The notes under the pieces were generated by a model. It ran no database searches. It saw nothing but the letters and a program-made list of their open reading frames with translations, and was not told the DNA's origin. Both the position numbers and the translations under genes were made by a program. From Lysinibacillus agricola (GTDB lineage: Bacteria > Bacillota > Bacilli > Bacillales_A > Planococcaceae), in contig NZ_CP067341.1 of assembly GCF_016638705.1 (NCBI RefSeq), positions 871,501 to 935,500 on the forward strand: 64,000 bases of DNA, in the 5' to 3' direction. Shown in pieces: positions 17,639-26,873 of this stretch (position 1 is its first letter; each line of letters opens with the position of its first letter).

Positions 17639-20596
17639 ATGGACTTTTATAAGAAATGGTTGAATATAGCGATTGTCTTCATCTTATCATTTTCGCTATT
17701 GTCACCTGCTGCTCTAGCAGAAACGCAGCAAATTGAAGCAAGTGATTTAGAAACGATTGAGTTAGAATCTAGCTCTACTATTAATGATCAATCTAATGGT
17801 GAAGAAGTTAGTATATCCCAAAAAAATACAAATATTGCAGACGAAGAAGTAGTAATTGATAGATCATCATTACAAACGGCAATTGATAAGGCTAAACAAG
17901 CCAAATCATCATTTAAAGTCAGTGCTGATGGAAACGATATAGACCCTGTCGATTACTGGGTAACTCAAGCTGCAATAGATGTGTATACAAATGTAATCCT
18001 ATCTGCACAACAACTATTAGCAGATGAACATGCAATTCAAGAAGACATTGATGCGAAAGTATTAGCACTAAATCAGGCCACAGAGGAATTGGATAGTGCG
18101 AAAAAAGATGGTACAAAATCAAATGCTGAACTAACAACTTCGCAGGCTTACAATACTGTTGCTCAATACATGGTAGATAAACTATCCGAACCTAAATTCG
18201 GTTATGAATGGTGGATTATCACATTAGCTCGCGGTGGCTACGAAGTTCCAGCTGGCTATTACGATACTTATTATAAAAATGTCGTTGACTATGTTGTTTC
18301 TAAAGATGGCGTGCTAGATCAACGAAAATATACAGAATACTCACGATTAATTATTGCCCTTACAGCTATTGGTCAGGATCCAACAAATGTTGGTGGTTAT
18401 AACTTAGTTGAAAAACTATCTGATTTCGATAAAGTTGTTTGGCAAGGTGTGAACGGTGCTTATTTCGGGTTAATTGCTCTTAATACTTGGGACTTTGAAC
18501 TATCTGAAACAGCTACTACAACACGTGAAAAACTTATTGAAAGAATTTTAGAAAAGCAATTAGATGATGGTGGTTGGGCTCTATCGGGGACAAAGGCTGA
18601 CCCTGATATGACAGCAATGGCTATCCAATCGCTAGCACCATACTATAAAACGGATTCAAAGGTAAAAGATGCTGTCGACAAAGCACTAACTACTTTAGCT
18701 GATTTACAATTACCAAATGGTGGTTATAAATCATGGGGGTCGGAAAATTCTGAAAGTGCTGCACAAGTTGTCACTGCCCTTACTAGCTTAGGTATCGATG
18801 CGGACAAAGACCCTCGCTTTGATAAAGTTATAGCGAATATTATGACTTATTACAGCACAAAAGAAGGTGGCTTTAAACACGTTTTAAGCGAAACGCAAGC
18901 AAATGGAATGGCTACAGAGCAGGTTGGCTATACATTAGCTGCGTATCATCGTTTGCTTAACGGTCAAACAGCGCTATACGATATGTCAGATACGAAGTCT
19001 AAGGATCCTTCAAACCCTGGAGATGGTGGTAATCCATCTAACCCTGGGGATGGAGGTAATCCTTCGAACCCTGGAGATGGTGGAAATAACAATAATTCCG
19101 GCAACGGCGAAGATAATCCAGGAGGAAATCGTCCAAATGGACATACCACGTTCTCAATCACAATCTCTTCTTCGGAGGTTCCACTAAAAGAAACAAAAGT
19201 TGAGCTTTATCCAGGAGAAACAGTATTCGACGTATTAAAACGTGTAACAAAGCAAAATGGTATTGCATTAAGCTACCGTGAAACACAATATGGTACTTAT
19301 ATCGATGGCATTAATGGTCTTTATGAATTTGATCGTGGTCCATTAAGTGGTTGGATGTATCGTGTAAATGGTTCTTTCCCTTCTTACTCTGCAGCACTTT
19401 ACACATTATCACCTGGTGATAATGTTGAATGGCTATATACGCTCGATTTAGGTAAAGATGTCGGTGGGTACGTTGATGGAATTGAAGGTGGTGGCTCTTC
19501 AGCTGGAGGAAACAAAGAATGTAAAGAGAAAGATTGTAAAGAAGTAGAAACGAAATGTCCTAACAAAGATGAAAAGTGTGCTGAAGAAACAAACAAAGAT
19601 AATAAAGATGGTTCTATAGCTGAGATTACTATTGAAAATGGTAGTAATAAAGCAATTATTACATCAGAAGATATTCAAAAACATCTTGAAAAGAACATTA
19701 AAAATTTTGTTATTCAAAGTGAAAAGAATTTCAAAATAGAAATACCTACTTCTATATTTAGTGGCATTAAGCTTACTGAAAAAGAACAAGTAAAGGCATC
19801 CGTAACGAAAGATGCTAAAAATAAACAATTCACTGTCACATTCGAAATTGAGAATGCTAATGGTAAATCAAAGTCAATTTCTATAGATAAAGAATATTTA
19901 AAAGTGACATTACCAGCTAACGAATTAAAATCAAATACAGTCGTTTTACAACTTGTTGGTGGCGAATACAAACCTGTTCCACATAAAATTGTGAACGGTG
20001 AAATTGTCCTATTCACAAAAACAAGTGGTACCTTCGTTTTAAAAGAAAGTACAGTAACATATAAGGACATTGAACATTTAGTATACAAAGAAGAAATAGA
20101 ATTTTTGGCGAGTCGACACGTTATTCAAGGAACTACATCAGAGACATTCGAAGCGAATATATCAATTACTCGTGCGCAATTTGCAGCATTAGTTAGTCGC
20201 GCACTTGGTTTACAAGCAACAGGTGAAAATCCATTTGACGATACAAAAGGCAAATGGTATGCGACAGAAATTCAAGCTCTGTACGAGGCGGGTATTACAA
20301 AAGGTTCAACTGCTTCAACATTTAACCCAGAGAAACCAATTACACGTCAGCAAGCGGCTGCATTGATGGCACGCATTTTAGAATATTTAAATGCGGATGT
20401 GAAAGCTGGTGGAGAGATTAACTTTAAGGACGCTAACAATATTAGCTCTGAATACCTCCCTTATATTAAGCTATTAAATAGTCTTGATATTATGACAGGT
20501 ATGCAAGATGGTTCCTTTGATCCTACTTCTTCAATTACTCGTGGGCAAACTGCGAAAATTTTAAAACGTACGTTAAATATCTCAGGCATCATGTAA
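17639..20596 (+). CDS. SLH-anchored surface protein with transcobalamin-like alpha domain and DUF4430
   Basis: A 985-residue exported protein. Residues 1-27 are a signal peptide (ending ALA). Residues 80-162 resemble a FIVAR helical domain. Residues 165-450 form an alpha/alpha-barrel of prenyltransferase/squalene-oxidase type (LSDFDKVVWQG, DDGGWALSG, PDMTAMAIQSL, NGMATEQVGYTLAAY). There is a 3x9-residue NPSNPGDGG linker, DUF4430 at about 500-611 (PGETVFDVLKRV, YEFDRGPLSGWMYRVNG), four Cys at about 626-650, a beta-rich region, and three SLH repeats from about 808. Barrel plus DUF4430 is the architecture of intrinsic factor and transcobalamin. With the B12 riboswitch in front, it is probably a wall-bound cobalamin binder. 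AGGAGG precedes ATG 17639. Confidence 0.82.
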   Translation: MDFYKKWLNIAIVFILSFSLLSPAALAETQQIEASDLETIELESSSTINDQSNGEEVSISQKNTNIADEEVVIDRSSLQTAIDKAKQAKSSFKVSADGNDIDPVDYWVTQAAIDVYTNVILSAQQLLADEHAIQEDIDAKVLALNQATEELDSAKKDGTKSNAELTTSQAYNTVAQYMVDKLSEPKFGYEWWIITLARGGYEVPAGYYDTYYKNVVDYVVSKDGVLDQRKYTEYSRLIIALTAIGQDPTNVGGYNLVEKLSDFDKVVWQGVNGAYFGLIALNTWDFELSETATTTREKLIERILEKQLDDGGWALSGTKADPDMTAMAIQSLAPYYKTDSKVKDAVDKALTTLADLQLPNGGYKSWGSENSESAAQVVTALTSLGIDADKDPRFDKVIANIMTYYSTKEGGFKHVLSETQANGMATEQVGYTLAAYHRLLNGQTALYDMSDTKSKDPSNPGDGGNPSNPGDGGNPSNPGDGGNNNNSGNGEDNPGGNRPNGHTTFSITISSSEVPLKETKVELYPGETVFDVLKRVTKQNGIALSYRETQYGTYIDGINGLYEFDRGPLSGWMYRVNGSFPSYSAALYTLSPGDNVEWLYTLDLGKDVGGYVDGIEGGGSSAGGNKECKEKDCKEVETKCPNKDEKCAEETNKDNKDGSIAEITIENGSNKAIITSEDIQKHLEKNIKNFVIQSEKNFKIEIPTSIFSGIKLTEKEQVKASVTKDAKNKQFTVTFEIENANGKSKSISIDKEYLKVTLPANELKSNTVVLQLVGGEYKPVPHKIVNGEIVLFTKTSGTFVLKESTVTYKDIEHLVYKEEIEFLASRHVIQGTTSETFEANISITRAQFAALVSRALGLQATGENPFDDTKGKWYATEIQALYEAGITKGSTASTFNPEKPITRQQAAALMARILEYLNADVKAGGEINFKDANNISSEYLPYIKLLNSLDIMTGMQDGSFDPTSSITRGQTAKILKRTLNISGIM
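19009..19090 (+). repeat. Three 27-bp repeats coding the NPSNPGDGG linker
   Basis: Three successive near-identical copies encode the nine-residue unit NPSNPGDGG between the barrel and DUF4430. The number of copies is likely to vary between strains. Confidence 0.85.
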
Positions 20597-20603
20597 TTTC
20601 TTT

Positions 20604-20645
20604 ACTAACCCAAACGCTCAACGCATTTGGGTTAGTCCCTTTTTA
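20604..20645 (+). terminator. Hairpin between the two SLH genes
   Basis: ACTAACCCAAACGC pairs with GCATTTGGGTTAGT, followed by CCCTTTTTAAAG. The weak U-run suggests partial termination or RNA stability control, letting the first gene be expressed above the rest. Confidence 0.65.
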
Positions 20646-20664
20646 AAGAATGGAGGTTGTTCAA

Positions 20665-22185
20665 ATGAGAAAAAAATTATCGATGTTTATCATAGTACTT
20701 GCTCTGTTACTTTCTACTGTGACTCCGATCTCTGCACAGCAATTATCAACTGTAGATGCTTATCGTACGACCGGTCAATTTATGGTGAATAAAGCACCAA
20801 ACCCTTCTTTTGGCAATGAGTGGTTTATTATTGCACTTGCACGTGGTGAATACAATGTTCCAAAAGGCTATTACGACAAATATTATGAAAATGTCGTGAA
20901 ACATGTACAATCGGTAAAAGGTGAATTACACAATCGTAAATATACAGAATATTCCCGTTTAATCATTGCGCTTACTGCTATCGGAAAAGATCCTACAAAT
21001 GTAGGCGGCTACAATTTAGTCGAAAAATTAAGCGACTTTGACAAAGTAGTATGGCAAGGTCCAAACGGTGCTTTTTTTACATTAATTGCTTTAGATACAT
21101 GGGGCTTCGAGCTACCTAAAACAGCAACAACTACACGCGAAAAGCTTATTAAACACATACTAGCAAAGCAATTGCCTGACGGTGGATGGGATTTAACAGG
21201 AGTAAAGGCAGATCCAGATATGACAGCAATGGCTATTCAAGCTCTTTCAACTTATCAAGATCGGGCAGATGTTAAAGCGTCCATTAATAAAGGTCTTGAT
21301 GTATTGAAAAACTTACAAGGTGCTAATGGTAGTTACCAAAGCTGGGGAACGACAAACTTAGAAAGTGTAGCACAAGTTATTACAGCCCTTGCTAGTTTAA
21401 ATATTGATGCCAACAAAGATCAGCGCTTTAATAAGTTATTTACAAGCTTTTTCACCTTCTATAATGCAAAAGATGGTGGCTTCAAGCATGTATTAACAGA
21501 ACCAGTAGCTAATGGCATGGCAACAGAGCAGGCTTCTTATACATTAGCCGCGTATAATCGACTGCTTGCGGGCAAAACAAAGCTATATGATATGTCTGAT
21601 AAAAAGCCCAATAAACCATCAACACCAGCTCCCCCTACTAAAGTGAGCTTTAAGGATATTGAATCTCATTGGGCAAAATCTGATATCGAAGCCGCAGTAG
21701 CTAAAGGATTATTAAAGGGCTATGAAGATAATACATTTAGGCCAAATAATAATTTATCCCGTGTACAGGCTGTATCAATTTTAGTTCGCGCTCTTCATTT
21801 AACAGGTTCCGGAAATGCACCGTTCACGGACATTAGTTCATATAACGATGAAACAAAACAAGAAATTGCTGCGGCTTACGAGGCAAATTTATTAATGGTC
21901 AAGTCAAATAAGTTTTCACCTTCCTCTCCTATTTCACGTGAGGAATTAGCAGTGATGCTTGCGAAAGCTTATACACATAAAACAGGCAAGCCATATATTC
22001 CAAAAAATATCGCACCTTTTAATGATATTGCAAAGTTATCAAAGGAATCTCAACAAGCAATTACATTCTTATATGATTTTGAAATTGCACAGGGCGCAAA
22101 CGGCTCGTTTAATCCAACTCATTTTATTACACGTGCACATGCAGCTAAAATGTATGTTAATTTTTTAAAGGTAGTTGAGGAATAA
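20665..22185 (+). CDS. SLH-anchored surface protein with transcobalamin-like alpha domain only
   Basis: A 506-residue exported protein. The signal peptide ends at about 24 (TPISA). The barrel domain, about 25-310, is nearly identical in places to that of the upstream gene (LIIALTAIG, DPTNVGGYNLVEKLSDFD, PDMTAMAIQ, VANGMATEQ), indicating a duplication. Three SLH repeats follow directly (from about 327, VSFKDIESHWAKSDIEAAVA). It lacks DUF4430, which the next gene supplies as a lipoprotein, so the two products could form a split transcobalamin-like receptor. GGAGG sits 8-9 bases before ATG 20665. An in-frame ATG at 20650 would precede the ribosome site. Confidence 0.82.
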   Translation: MRKKLSMFIIVLALLLSTVTPISAQQLSTVDAYRTTGQFMVNKAPNPSFGNEWFIIALARGEYNVPKGYYDKYYENVVKHVQSVKGELHNRKYTEYSRLIIALTAIGKDPTNVGGYNLVEKLSDFDKVVWQGPNGAFFTLIALDTWGFELPKTATTTREKLIKHILAKQLPDGGWDLTGVKADPDMTAMAIQALSTYQDRADVKASINKGLDVLKNLQGANGSYQSWGTTNLESVAQVITALASLNIDANKDQRFNKLFTSFFTFYNAKDGGFKHVLTEPVANGMATEQASYTLAAYNRLLAGKTKLYDMSDKKPNKPSTPAPPTKVSFKDIESHWAKSDIEAAVAKGLLKGYEDNTFRPNNNLSRVQAVSILVRALHLTGSGNAPFTDISSYNDETKQEIAAAYEANLLMVKSNKFSPSSPISREELAVMLAKAYTHKTGKPYIPKNIAPFNDIAKLSKESQQAITFLYDFEIAQGANGSFNPTHFITRAHAAKMYVNFLKVVEE

Positions 22186-22186
22186 T

Positions 22187-23065
22187 ATGAAAAAAAGTTT
22201 ATATTTTTTACTAGTATCATTTCTAGCTCTATTTTTAACAGCATGTAATATTCAAACAGTTGAGCAATTCGAGCAGATGGAGGAGCAGGAGCGGAGTGCG
22301 GACGCCCCTCCTTCTTCTGAACAACCTGAAGCTAAAGAACAAACTCCCTCAGTAGAAAATGAGACCGCTGAGGAAAAGCAGAAAGTAGAGGAGCCTGAGT
22401 CAGATGAGAAGATTTCGCCCGAGGGAGAAGAGAGAGCACCTCAGCAAAAAGTAGAAGGGCAAAAAGCACAGCAAGAAACGAAAGAAGTAAAACAACAACC
22501 AAAACAAGAAGCTGAGAAAAGTCAAGAAGTCGCAAAATCATCAAGTACAAAAACTAATCAGTCTACAACAAAGCAAGATGATGATAAACAAAAAGCAAAT
22601 ACTTCAACAACAGAAAAGCAGCGACAGCCAGCACCTAAAAAACGCACTGTTACAATTGCAATTCGTGTTGATACATTACTAAAGCATTGGGATAAGTTAG
22701 ACGCCTCCCTACAAAGTGAGAAATACGTACCTAAGAACGGCATCATTTTAAAGACAACAACATACGAGCTGCTATCAGAGAAGGATACTGTTTGGGATGT
22801 GCTACAGCGTGCAACGAAGGAGCATAAAATTCAAATGGAATATCAAGGAGCCAACGAAAATATTTATAACAGTGTCTATGTAGAGGGTATTAATCATTTA
22901 TATGAATTTAGTGCTGGTGAATTAAGTGGCTGGATGTATAAAGTAAACGGTGTTTATCCGAATTATGGCTGTAGCCAATACGTATTAAAAGATGGCGATG
23001 TCATTGAATGGAACTATACAGTCGATTTAGGGCGCGACTTAGGACATTATTGGGATGGTAACTAA
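22187..23065 (+). CDS. DUF4430 lipoprotein (transcobalamin beta-domain-like)
   Basis: A 292-residue lipoprotein. The lipobox is LFLTAC, with the lipidated Cys at residue 20. Residues 25-145 are a Glu/Lys/Gln-rich disordered spacer that can span the wall. Residues about 150-290 are DUF4430 (DTVWDVLQRATKEH, YVEGINHLYEFSAGELSGWM, YKVNGVYPNYG, GDVIEWNYTVDLG). DUF4430 corresponds to the C-terminal beta-domain of transcobalamin and intrinsic factor. It follows the barrel-only protein by one base and overlaps ecfT by one base. Likely function: membrane-proximal cobalamin-binding subunit handing ligand to the ECF transporter. That is inference. Confidence 0.82.
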   Translation: MKKSLYFLLVSFLALFLTACNIQTVEQFEQMEEQERSADAPPSSEQPEAKEQTPSVENETAEEKQKVEEPESDEKISPEGEERAPQQKVEGQKAQQETKEVKQQPKQEAEKSQEVAKSSSTKTNQSTTKQDDDKQKANTSTTEKQRQPAPKKRTVTIAIRVDTLLKHWDKLDASLQSEKYVPKNGIILKTTTYELLSEKDTVWDVLQRATKEHKIQMEYQGANENIYNSVYVEGINHLYEFSAGELSGWMYKVNGVYPNYGCSQYVLKDGDVIEWNYTVDLGRDLGHYWDGN

Positions 23066-23946
23066 TGAAGGCATTTGAAACATTTCACCCTATCGTACTT
23101 TTTTCTTTTTTTGTCGCGTCTATCGGCTTATCCATGTTTTTTGTGCATCCAGTCTATTTAGCTATTACAATTTTCTCAGCTATAAGTTTAAATCTAGCTT
23201 TACGCAGACAGCTTTTTTTTAAGGACTGGAAGCTATATGTACCTCTGTTTTTCTTAATGGCGATTATTAATCCAATGATTAGCCATAATGGTCAGCTCGT
23301 ATTGCTTTATATAAATGGTAATGCACTTACTGTAGAGGCAATTATGTATGGTATCGCAATAGCCACAATGATTATAGCTATTATGCTATGGTTTAGCTGC
23401 TATAATGACCTGATGACATCAGATAAGTTTATTTATTTGTTTGGAAAAGTGTCGCCAGCATTATCACTAACATTGTCGATTTCATTGCGATTAGTTCCGC
23501 GTTTTAGGCGTCAACTCGCTCAAATTGTACAAGCACAAAAAGTGATTGGGATGGATTACACAGCTGGGTCCCTATGGCATCGTATCAAATGTACAGTGCG
23601 TATTTTATCTATTTTGATTACTTGGGCATTGGATAATGCCATTGAAACGGCGGATTCTATGAAAGCTCGTGGCTATGGTGTCAAAAAGCGAACTGCCTTT
23701 TCTCTTTTTATTTTTGAGCGTCGCGATGGCGCCGTTTTGGCAATGATTATAGTGCTTTTTCTTAGCAATTTAGTGGCAAGTTTTATTGGTACTACAGCAT
23801 TTTATTTTTATCCAACTTTCGGAGAGATTAAATGGGATTCTGTAAGCATTCTATTTTATAGTAGCTATTTTATTCTACTCACTATTCCAGTAGCTATCGA
23901 AATCAGGGGGGCATTAAAGTGGCGATCGTTAAAATCGACAATGTAA
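23065..23946 (+). CDS. ecfT: ECF transporter transmembrane (T) component
   Basis: A 293-residue integral membrane protein with about six hydrophobic segments. It has the family ARG coupling motif in the long cytoplasmic helix: MKARGYGVKKR near residue 205, preceded by SLRLVPRFRRQLAQIVQAQ. The T subunit couples ATP hydrolysis by the A subunits to toppling of the substrate-binding S subunit. Its ATG overlaps the lipoprotein stop by one base, and its end overlaps the next gene by 28 bases, so translation is tightly coupled within the B12-controlled operon. Confidence 0.87.
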   Translation: MKAFETFHPIVLFSFFVASIGLSMFFVHPVYLAITIFSAISLNLALRRQLFFKDWKLYVPLFFLMAIINPMISHNGQLVLLYINGNALTVEAIMYGIAIATMIIAIMLWFSCYNDLMTSDKFIYLFGKVSPALSLTLSISLRLVPRFRRQLAQIVQAQKVIGMDYTAGSLWHRIKCTVRILSILITWALDNAIETADSMKARGYGVKKRTAFSLFIFERRDGAVLAMIIVLFLSNLVASFIGTTAFYFYPTFGEIKWDSVSILFYSSYFILLTIPVAIEIRGALKWRSLKSTM

Positions 23947-25571
23947 GCTTTACTTATCCTAACGAAGAAAATCTTGTATTAAAAAATATTAATTTAGAAA
24001 TTCAGCAAGGCGAATTTATCGTGCTAATAGGACAATCAGGCTGTGGGAAAAGTACCTTGCTGCGCCATTTTAAACGAGAATTGCATCCTCATGGAACAAT
24101 GACGGGTAATATTTTCTATAAAGATTGTGACTTGGAGCAGTTAAAAGCTGAAGTTGCAGCTGCGGACATTGGCTATGTATTTCAAAATCCCGACAACCAA
24201 ATTGTAACAGATAAAGTATGGCATGAGCTTGCTTTTGGACTGGAGAACTTAGGGGTAGATTCACCAACCATTCGCCGTAGAGTAGCTGAAATGGCCAATT
24301 TCTTTGGCATCCAAAAATGGTTTCATCATAAAACAGCCGAGCTTTCTGGTGGTCAAAAGCAGTTATTAAACTTAGCATCCATTATGGTGATGCAGCCAAA
24401 ATTGCTACTACTTGATGAGCCAACATCGCAATTAGATCCAATTGCTGCTTTAGAGTTTATTCAAACATTGCATCGACTAAACAAAGAATTAGGTATTACC
24501 ATAATTTTAATTGAGCATCGACTGGAAGAAGTGTTACCTCTAGCTGATCGCGTACTTATTATGGATGAAGGTAGGATCTTATTGGACGGTTCTCCTAAGG
24601 GAATTTTAAATGGTTTACCAGCAAATCATGCCATGATTACAGCATTACCTGCGGCAACGAAGATTTTCCACTTACTGAACGGTACGGGACCGATCCCTCT
24701 TACTATTCGTGAGGGACAACATTGGCTAAGTAACCAACCATACAGTTTTGCTCCCTTGAATACACTTCCTACAATATCCTCGGTCAATACAGATATTGTA
24801 TTAGAGGCAAAAGATATTGCTTTTCGATACGAAAAAAATGGTATGGATATTGTCCATCATTTTAATTTGCAGGTGAGGGAGCAGGAATTTTTAACGATAA
24901 TAGGTGGAAATGGTACTGGAAAATCTACGGTTCTTTCTATTTTAACGGGGCTACAAAAACCTTACCATGGCAAAATACTCTTATTCAATAAGGCGTTAAA
25001 AAGCTATAGTAATAAACAATTGTACCAACAATATATAACTTTATTACCGCAGGATCCAAAAACATTATTTGTACAAAAAACGGTGCTTCAAGAGCTAGAT
25101 GATATTGCCCATTTACATAAAGTAACAGATGGAAAGGTTCAAGAAACGATTCAATTGTTTAAATTAACCCATTTATCAAATCGGCATCCGTATGATTTAA
25201 GTGGGGGTGAACAGCAGAAGCTAGCACTCGCAAAGCTTTTGTTAATAGAACCTAAAATATTGCTATTAGATGAGCCGACGAAGGGTCTTGATGCACATGC
25301 GAAAGAAGAACTCGCAGACATATTAAAAGATTTACGAACTAAAGGTATGACAATCATTATGGTGACACATGATATTGAATTTTCTGCACAACACAGCAGT
25401 AGATGTGCTCTATTTTTCGACGGAAGTATTGTATCTGAAGGTGAGCCACGAGCATTTTATAGTGGAAATAATTTTTATACAACAGCAGCACATCGAATAT
25501 CAAGAGATATATTGAGCAATGCCATTACTTGTGAGGATGTAGTTACCTTATGCCAAAAAACATTCGTTTAA
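23919..25571 (+). CDS. ECF transporter ATPase, two A domains fused
   Basis: A 550-residue protein with two complete ABC ATPase modules in one chain. The first has Walker A GQSGCGKST, Q-loop FQNPDNQ, signature LSGGQKQ and Walker B KLLLLDEPTSQLDP. The second, from about residue 290, has GGNGTGKST, LPQDPKTLF, LSGGEQQKL and KILLLDEPTKGLDA. General group II ECF systems use two separate A proteins (EcfA1, EcfA2). A fusion next to its own S and T is typical of a dedicated transporter. GTG start after a GGGGGG site. It overlaps ecfT by 28 and the S gene by 22 bases. Confidence 0.88.
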   Translation: MAIVKIDNVSFTYPNEENLVLKNINLEIQQGEFIVLIGQSGCGKSTLLRHFKRELHPHGTMTGNIFYKDCDLEQLKAEVAAADIGYVFQNPDNQIVTDKVWHELAFGLENLGVDSPTIRRRVAEMANFFGIQKWFHHKTAELSGGQKQLLNLASIMVMQPKLLLLDEPTSQLDPIAALEFIQTLHRLNKELGITIILIEHRLEEVLPLADRVLIMDEGRILLDGSPKGILNGLPANHAMITALPAATKIFHLLNGTGPIPLTIREGQHWLSNQPYSFAPLNTLPTISSVNTDIVLEAKDIAFRYEKNGMDIVHHFNLQVREQEFLTIIGGNGTGKSTVLSILTGLQKPYHGKILLFNKALKSYSNKQLYQQYITLLPQDPKTLFVQKTVLQELDDIAHLHKVTDGKVQETIQLFKLTHLSNRHPYDLSGGEQQKLALAKLLLIEPKILLLDEPTKGLDAHAKEELADILKDLRTKGMTIIMVTHDIEFSAQHSSRCALFFDGSIVSEGEPRAFYSGNNFYTTAAHRISRDILSNAITCEDVVTLCQKTFV

Positions 25572-26245
25572 TTATTTCACGCATTGTCATCCTTGTGTTA
25601 ATTCCACTTACTTTATATGCGGGCATTACAATATTTGCTGACCGAAAATATTATTTTATTTCGATTGTCATTATGATTTTAGCGTGTGTGCCGTTCTTCC
25701 TATCATTTGAGCGTAGAAAGCCACAGCCACGGGAAATTTTAATCATAGCAGTGATGTCTGCTATATCAGTGGCGGGGCGTGCCTTATTTATTGTTACACC
25801 TGGCTTTAAGCCTGTGGCAGCTATTACAGCTATTACAGGGTTTTCGCTTGGTGCGGAAGCTGGCTTTTTAACAGGAGCAATTTCTGCATTAGTATCGAAT
25901 ATGTTTTTTGGACAAGGTCCTTGGACACCATTCCAAATGTTTATGTGGGGAATGATTGGTTTTGTTGCTGGTTTGTTAGGTAAAACTGGTATAATGCATA
26001 AAAAAATCCCACTTGTATTATTTGGTATTGTTGCAGGTGTATTCTTTTCATTTGGCATGGATATTTGGGGAACAGTTTCAATGTACGGTGTTTTCAGCTG
26101 GAAAGCATATGCACTGGCATTAACTTCTGCAGTACCTTTTATGATAATCTATGCTGTTTCTAATGTAATTTTTCTACTATTGTTAGCTAAACCAATTAGA
26201 GAAAAACTAGAGAGAATAAAAAATAAATATGGGATTTTACAATAG
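25550..26245 (+). CDS. ECF transporter substrate-binding (S) component, probably for cobalamin
   Basis: A 231-residue membrane protein with about six helices. Visible features are GFKPVAAITAITGFSLGAEA and GQGPWTPFQMFMWG, which I associate with the CbrT-like S components of cobalamin/cobinamide ECF transporters. It is the last gene of the operon behind a B12 riboswitch, which supports a corrinoid substrate. A different tetrapyrrole-like ligand cannot be excluded from sequence alone. It overlaps the ATPase gene by 22 bases and is followed by a terminator about 120 bases on. Confidence 0.78.
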   Translation: MPKNIRLIISRIVILVLIPLTLYAGITIFADRKYYFISIVIMILACVPFFLSFERRKPQPREILIIAVMSAISVAGRALFIVTPGFKPVAAITAITGFSLGAEAGFLTGAISALVSNMFFGQGPWTPFQMFMWGMIGFVAGLLGKTGIMHKKIPLVLFGIVAGVFFSFGMDIWGTVSMYGVFSWKAYALALTSAVPFMIIYAVSNVIFLLLLAKPIREKLERIKNKYGILQ

Positions 26246-26362
26246 ACCTTTGTAGTCAAAAATTGTCTTATTCATTAGCCACAAAGGAGTGAAGAGGAGA
26301 GCCCAGTAAGTAAAACAGATATCTCATTGTTAGAAATAATTATATCAACAGGTAGCTTGTAA

Positions 26363-26396
26363 AAATGAGTTCGGTAATACACCGAACTTATTTTTT
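26363..26396 (+). terminator. Intrinsic terminator of the cobalamin operon
   Basis: AGTTCGGT and ACCGAACT form the stem, flanked by A/T bases and followed by TTTTTT. Confidence 0.75.
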
Positions 26397-26417
26397 ATGA
26401 CAAGCAGTTATGCAATC

Positions 26418-26577
26418 TAGTTAATCAGTTTTAATGGTAACCCGATCAGTTCTACAATCAAGCTGATCGGTTCTACCGTTAACCCGAGCATTTATTCAAT
26501 CTAGCTGATCAGTCAACCCGATCAACTCTTCAATCAACCTGAGCGTTTCTCCCCTAACTCGATCAAATCTCCCTAGA
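26418..26577. repeat. 21-bp degenerate tandem repeat array 1
   Basis: Units of exactly 21 bases, for example AACCCGATCAGTTCTACAATC at 26439, AAGCTGATCGGTTCTACCGTT at 26460 (21 bases each, shown by position and core CGATCAGTTC / TGATCGGTTC), continue to 26577. Seven units are full length and one is truncated to 13 bases. There is no coding potential. From 26578 to 26785 I see nothing further. Confidence 0.8.
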
Positions 26578-26785
26578 ATTCGCTTATCTTTAATAGACCC
26601 AATTTCAACGAGCAATTCATCATCAAACATTGAAATTCCTGCTAAGGTCATGTATTTACATTTTCCCTTCTCGATTAGCTAACATTTGGAAAGGGTAATC
26701 TATTTATAGATAGGCTGTAATTGAATTTTTTGGTACATACGTTCTATCGGAATCATCTTAAATATAGCAAATAAAAAAATATTTA

Positions 26786-26799
26786 CAAACATTCGTTCG
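26786..26799 (+). promoter_or_regulatory. LexA (SOS) box upstream of uvrB
   Basis: CAAAC-ATTC-GTTCG matches the Gram-positive SOS consensus CGAAC-N4-GTTCG in 9 of 10 positions. It lies 75 bases before uvrB, which is LexA-regulated in B. subtilis. Possible -10 boxes (TAAAAT near 26831) lie downstream. Confidence 0.7.
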
Positions 26800-26873
26800 T
26801 TAAATGTTCGAAATTTTAATAATGCTATGCTAAAATATATGTATCAAATTGGTAGGAAAGGACGGGGACATGT

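Noticed and set aside
22332..22550. Leucine-rich minus-strand frame in the lipoprotein gene
   Set aside because: It is the antisense of the Glu/Lys-rich spacer and has no start signals.
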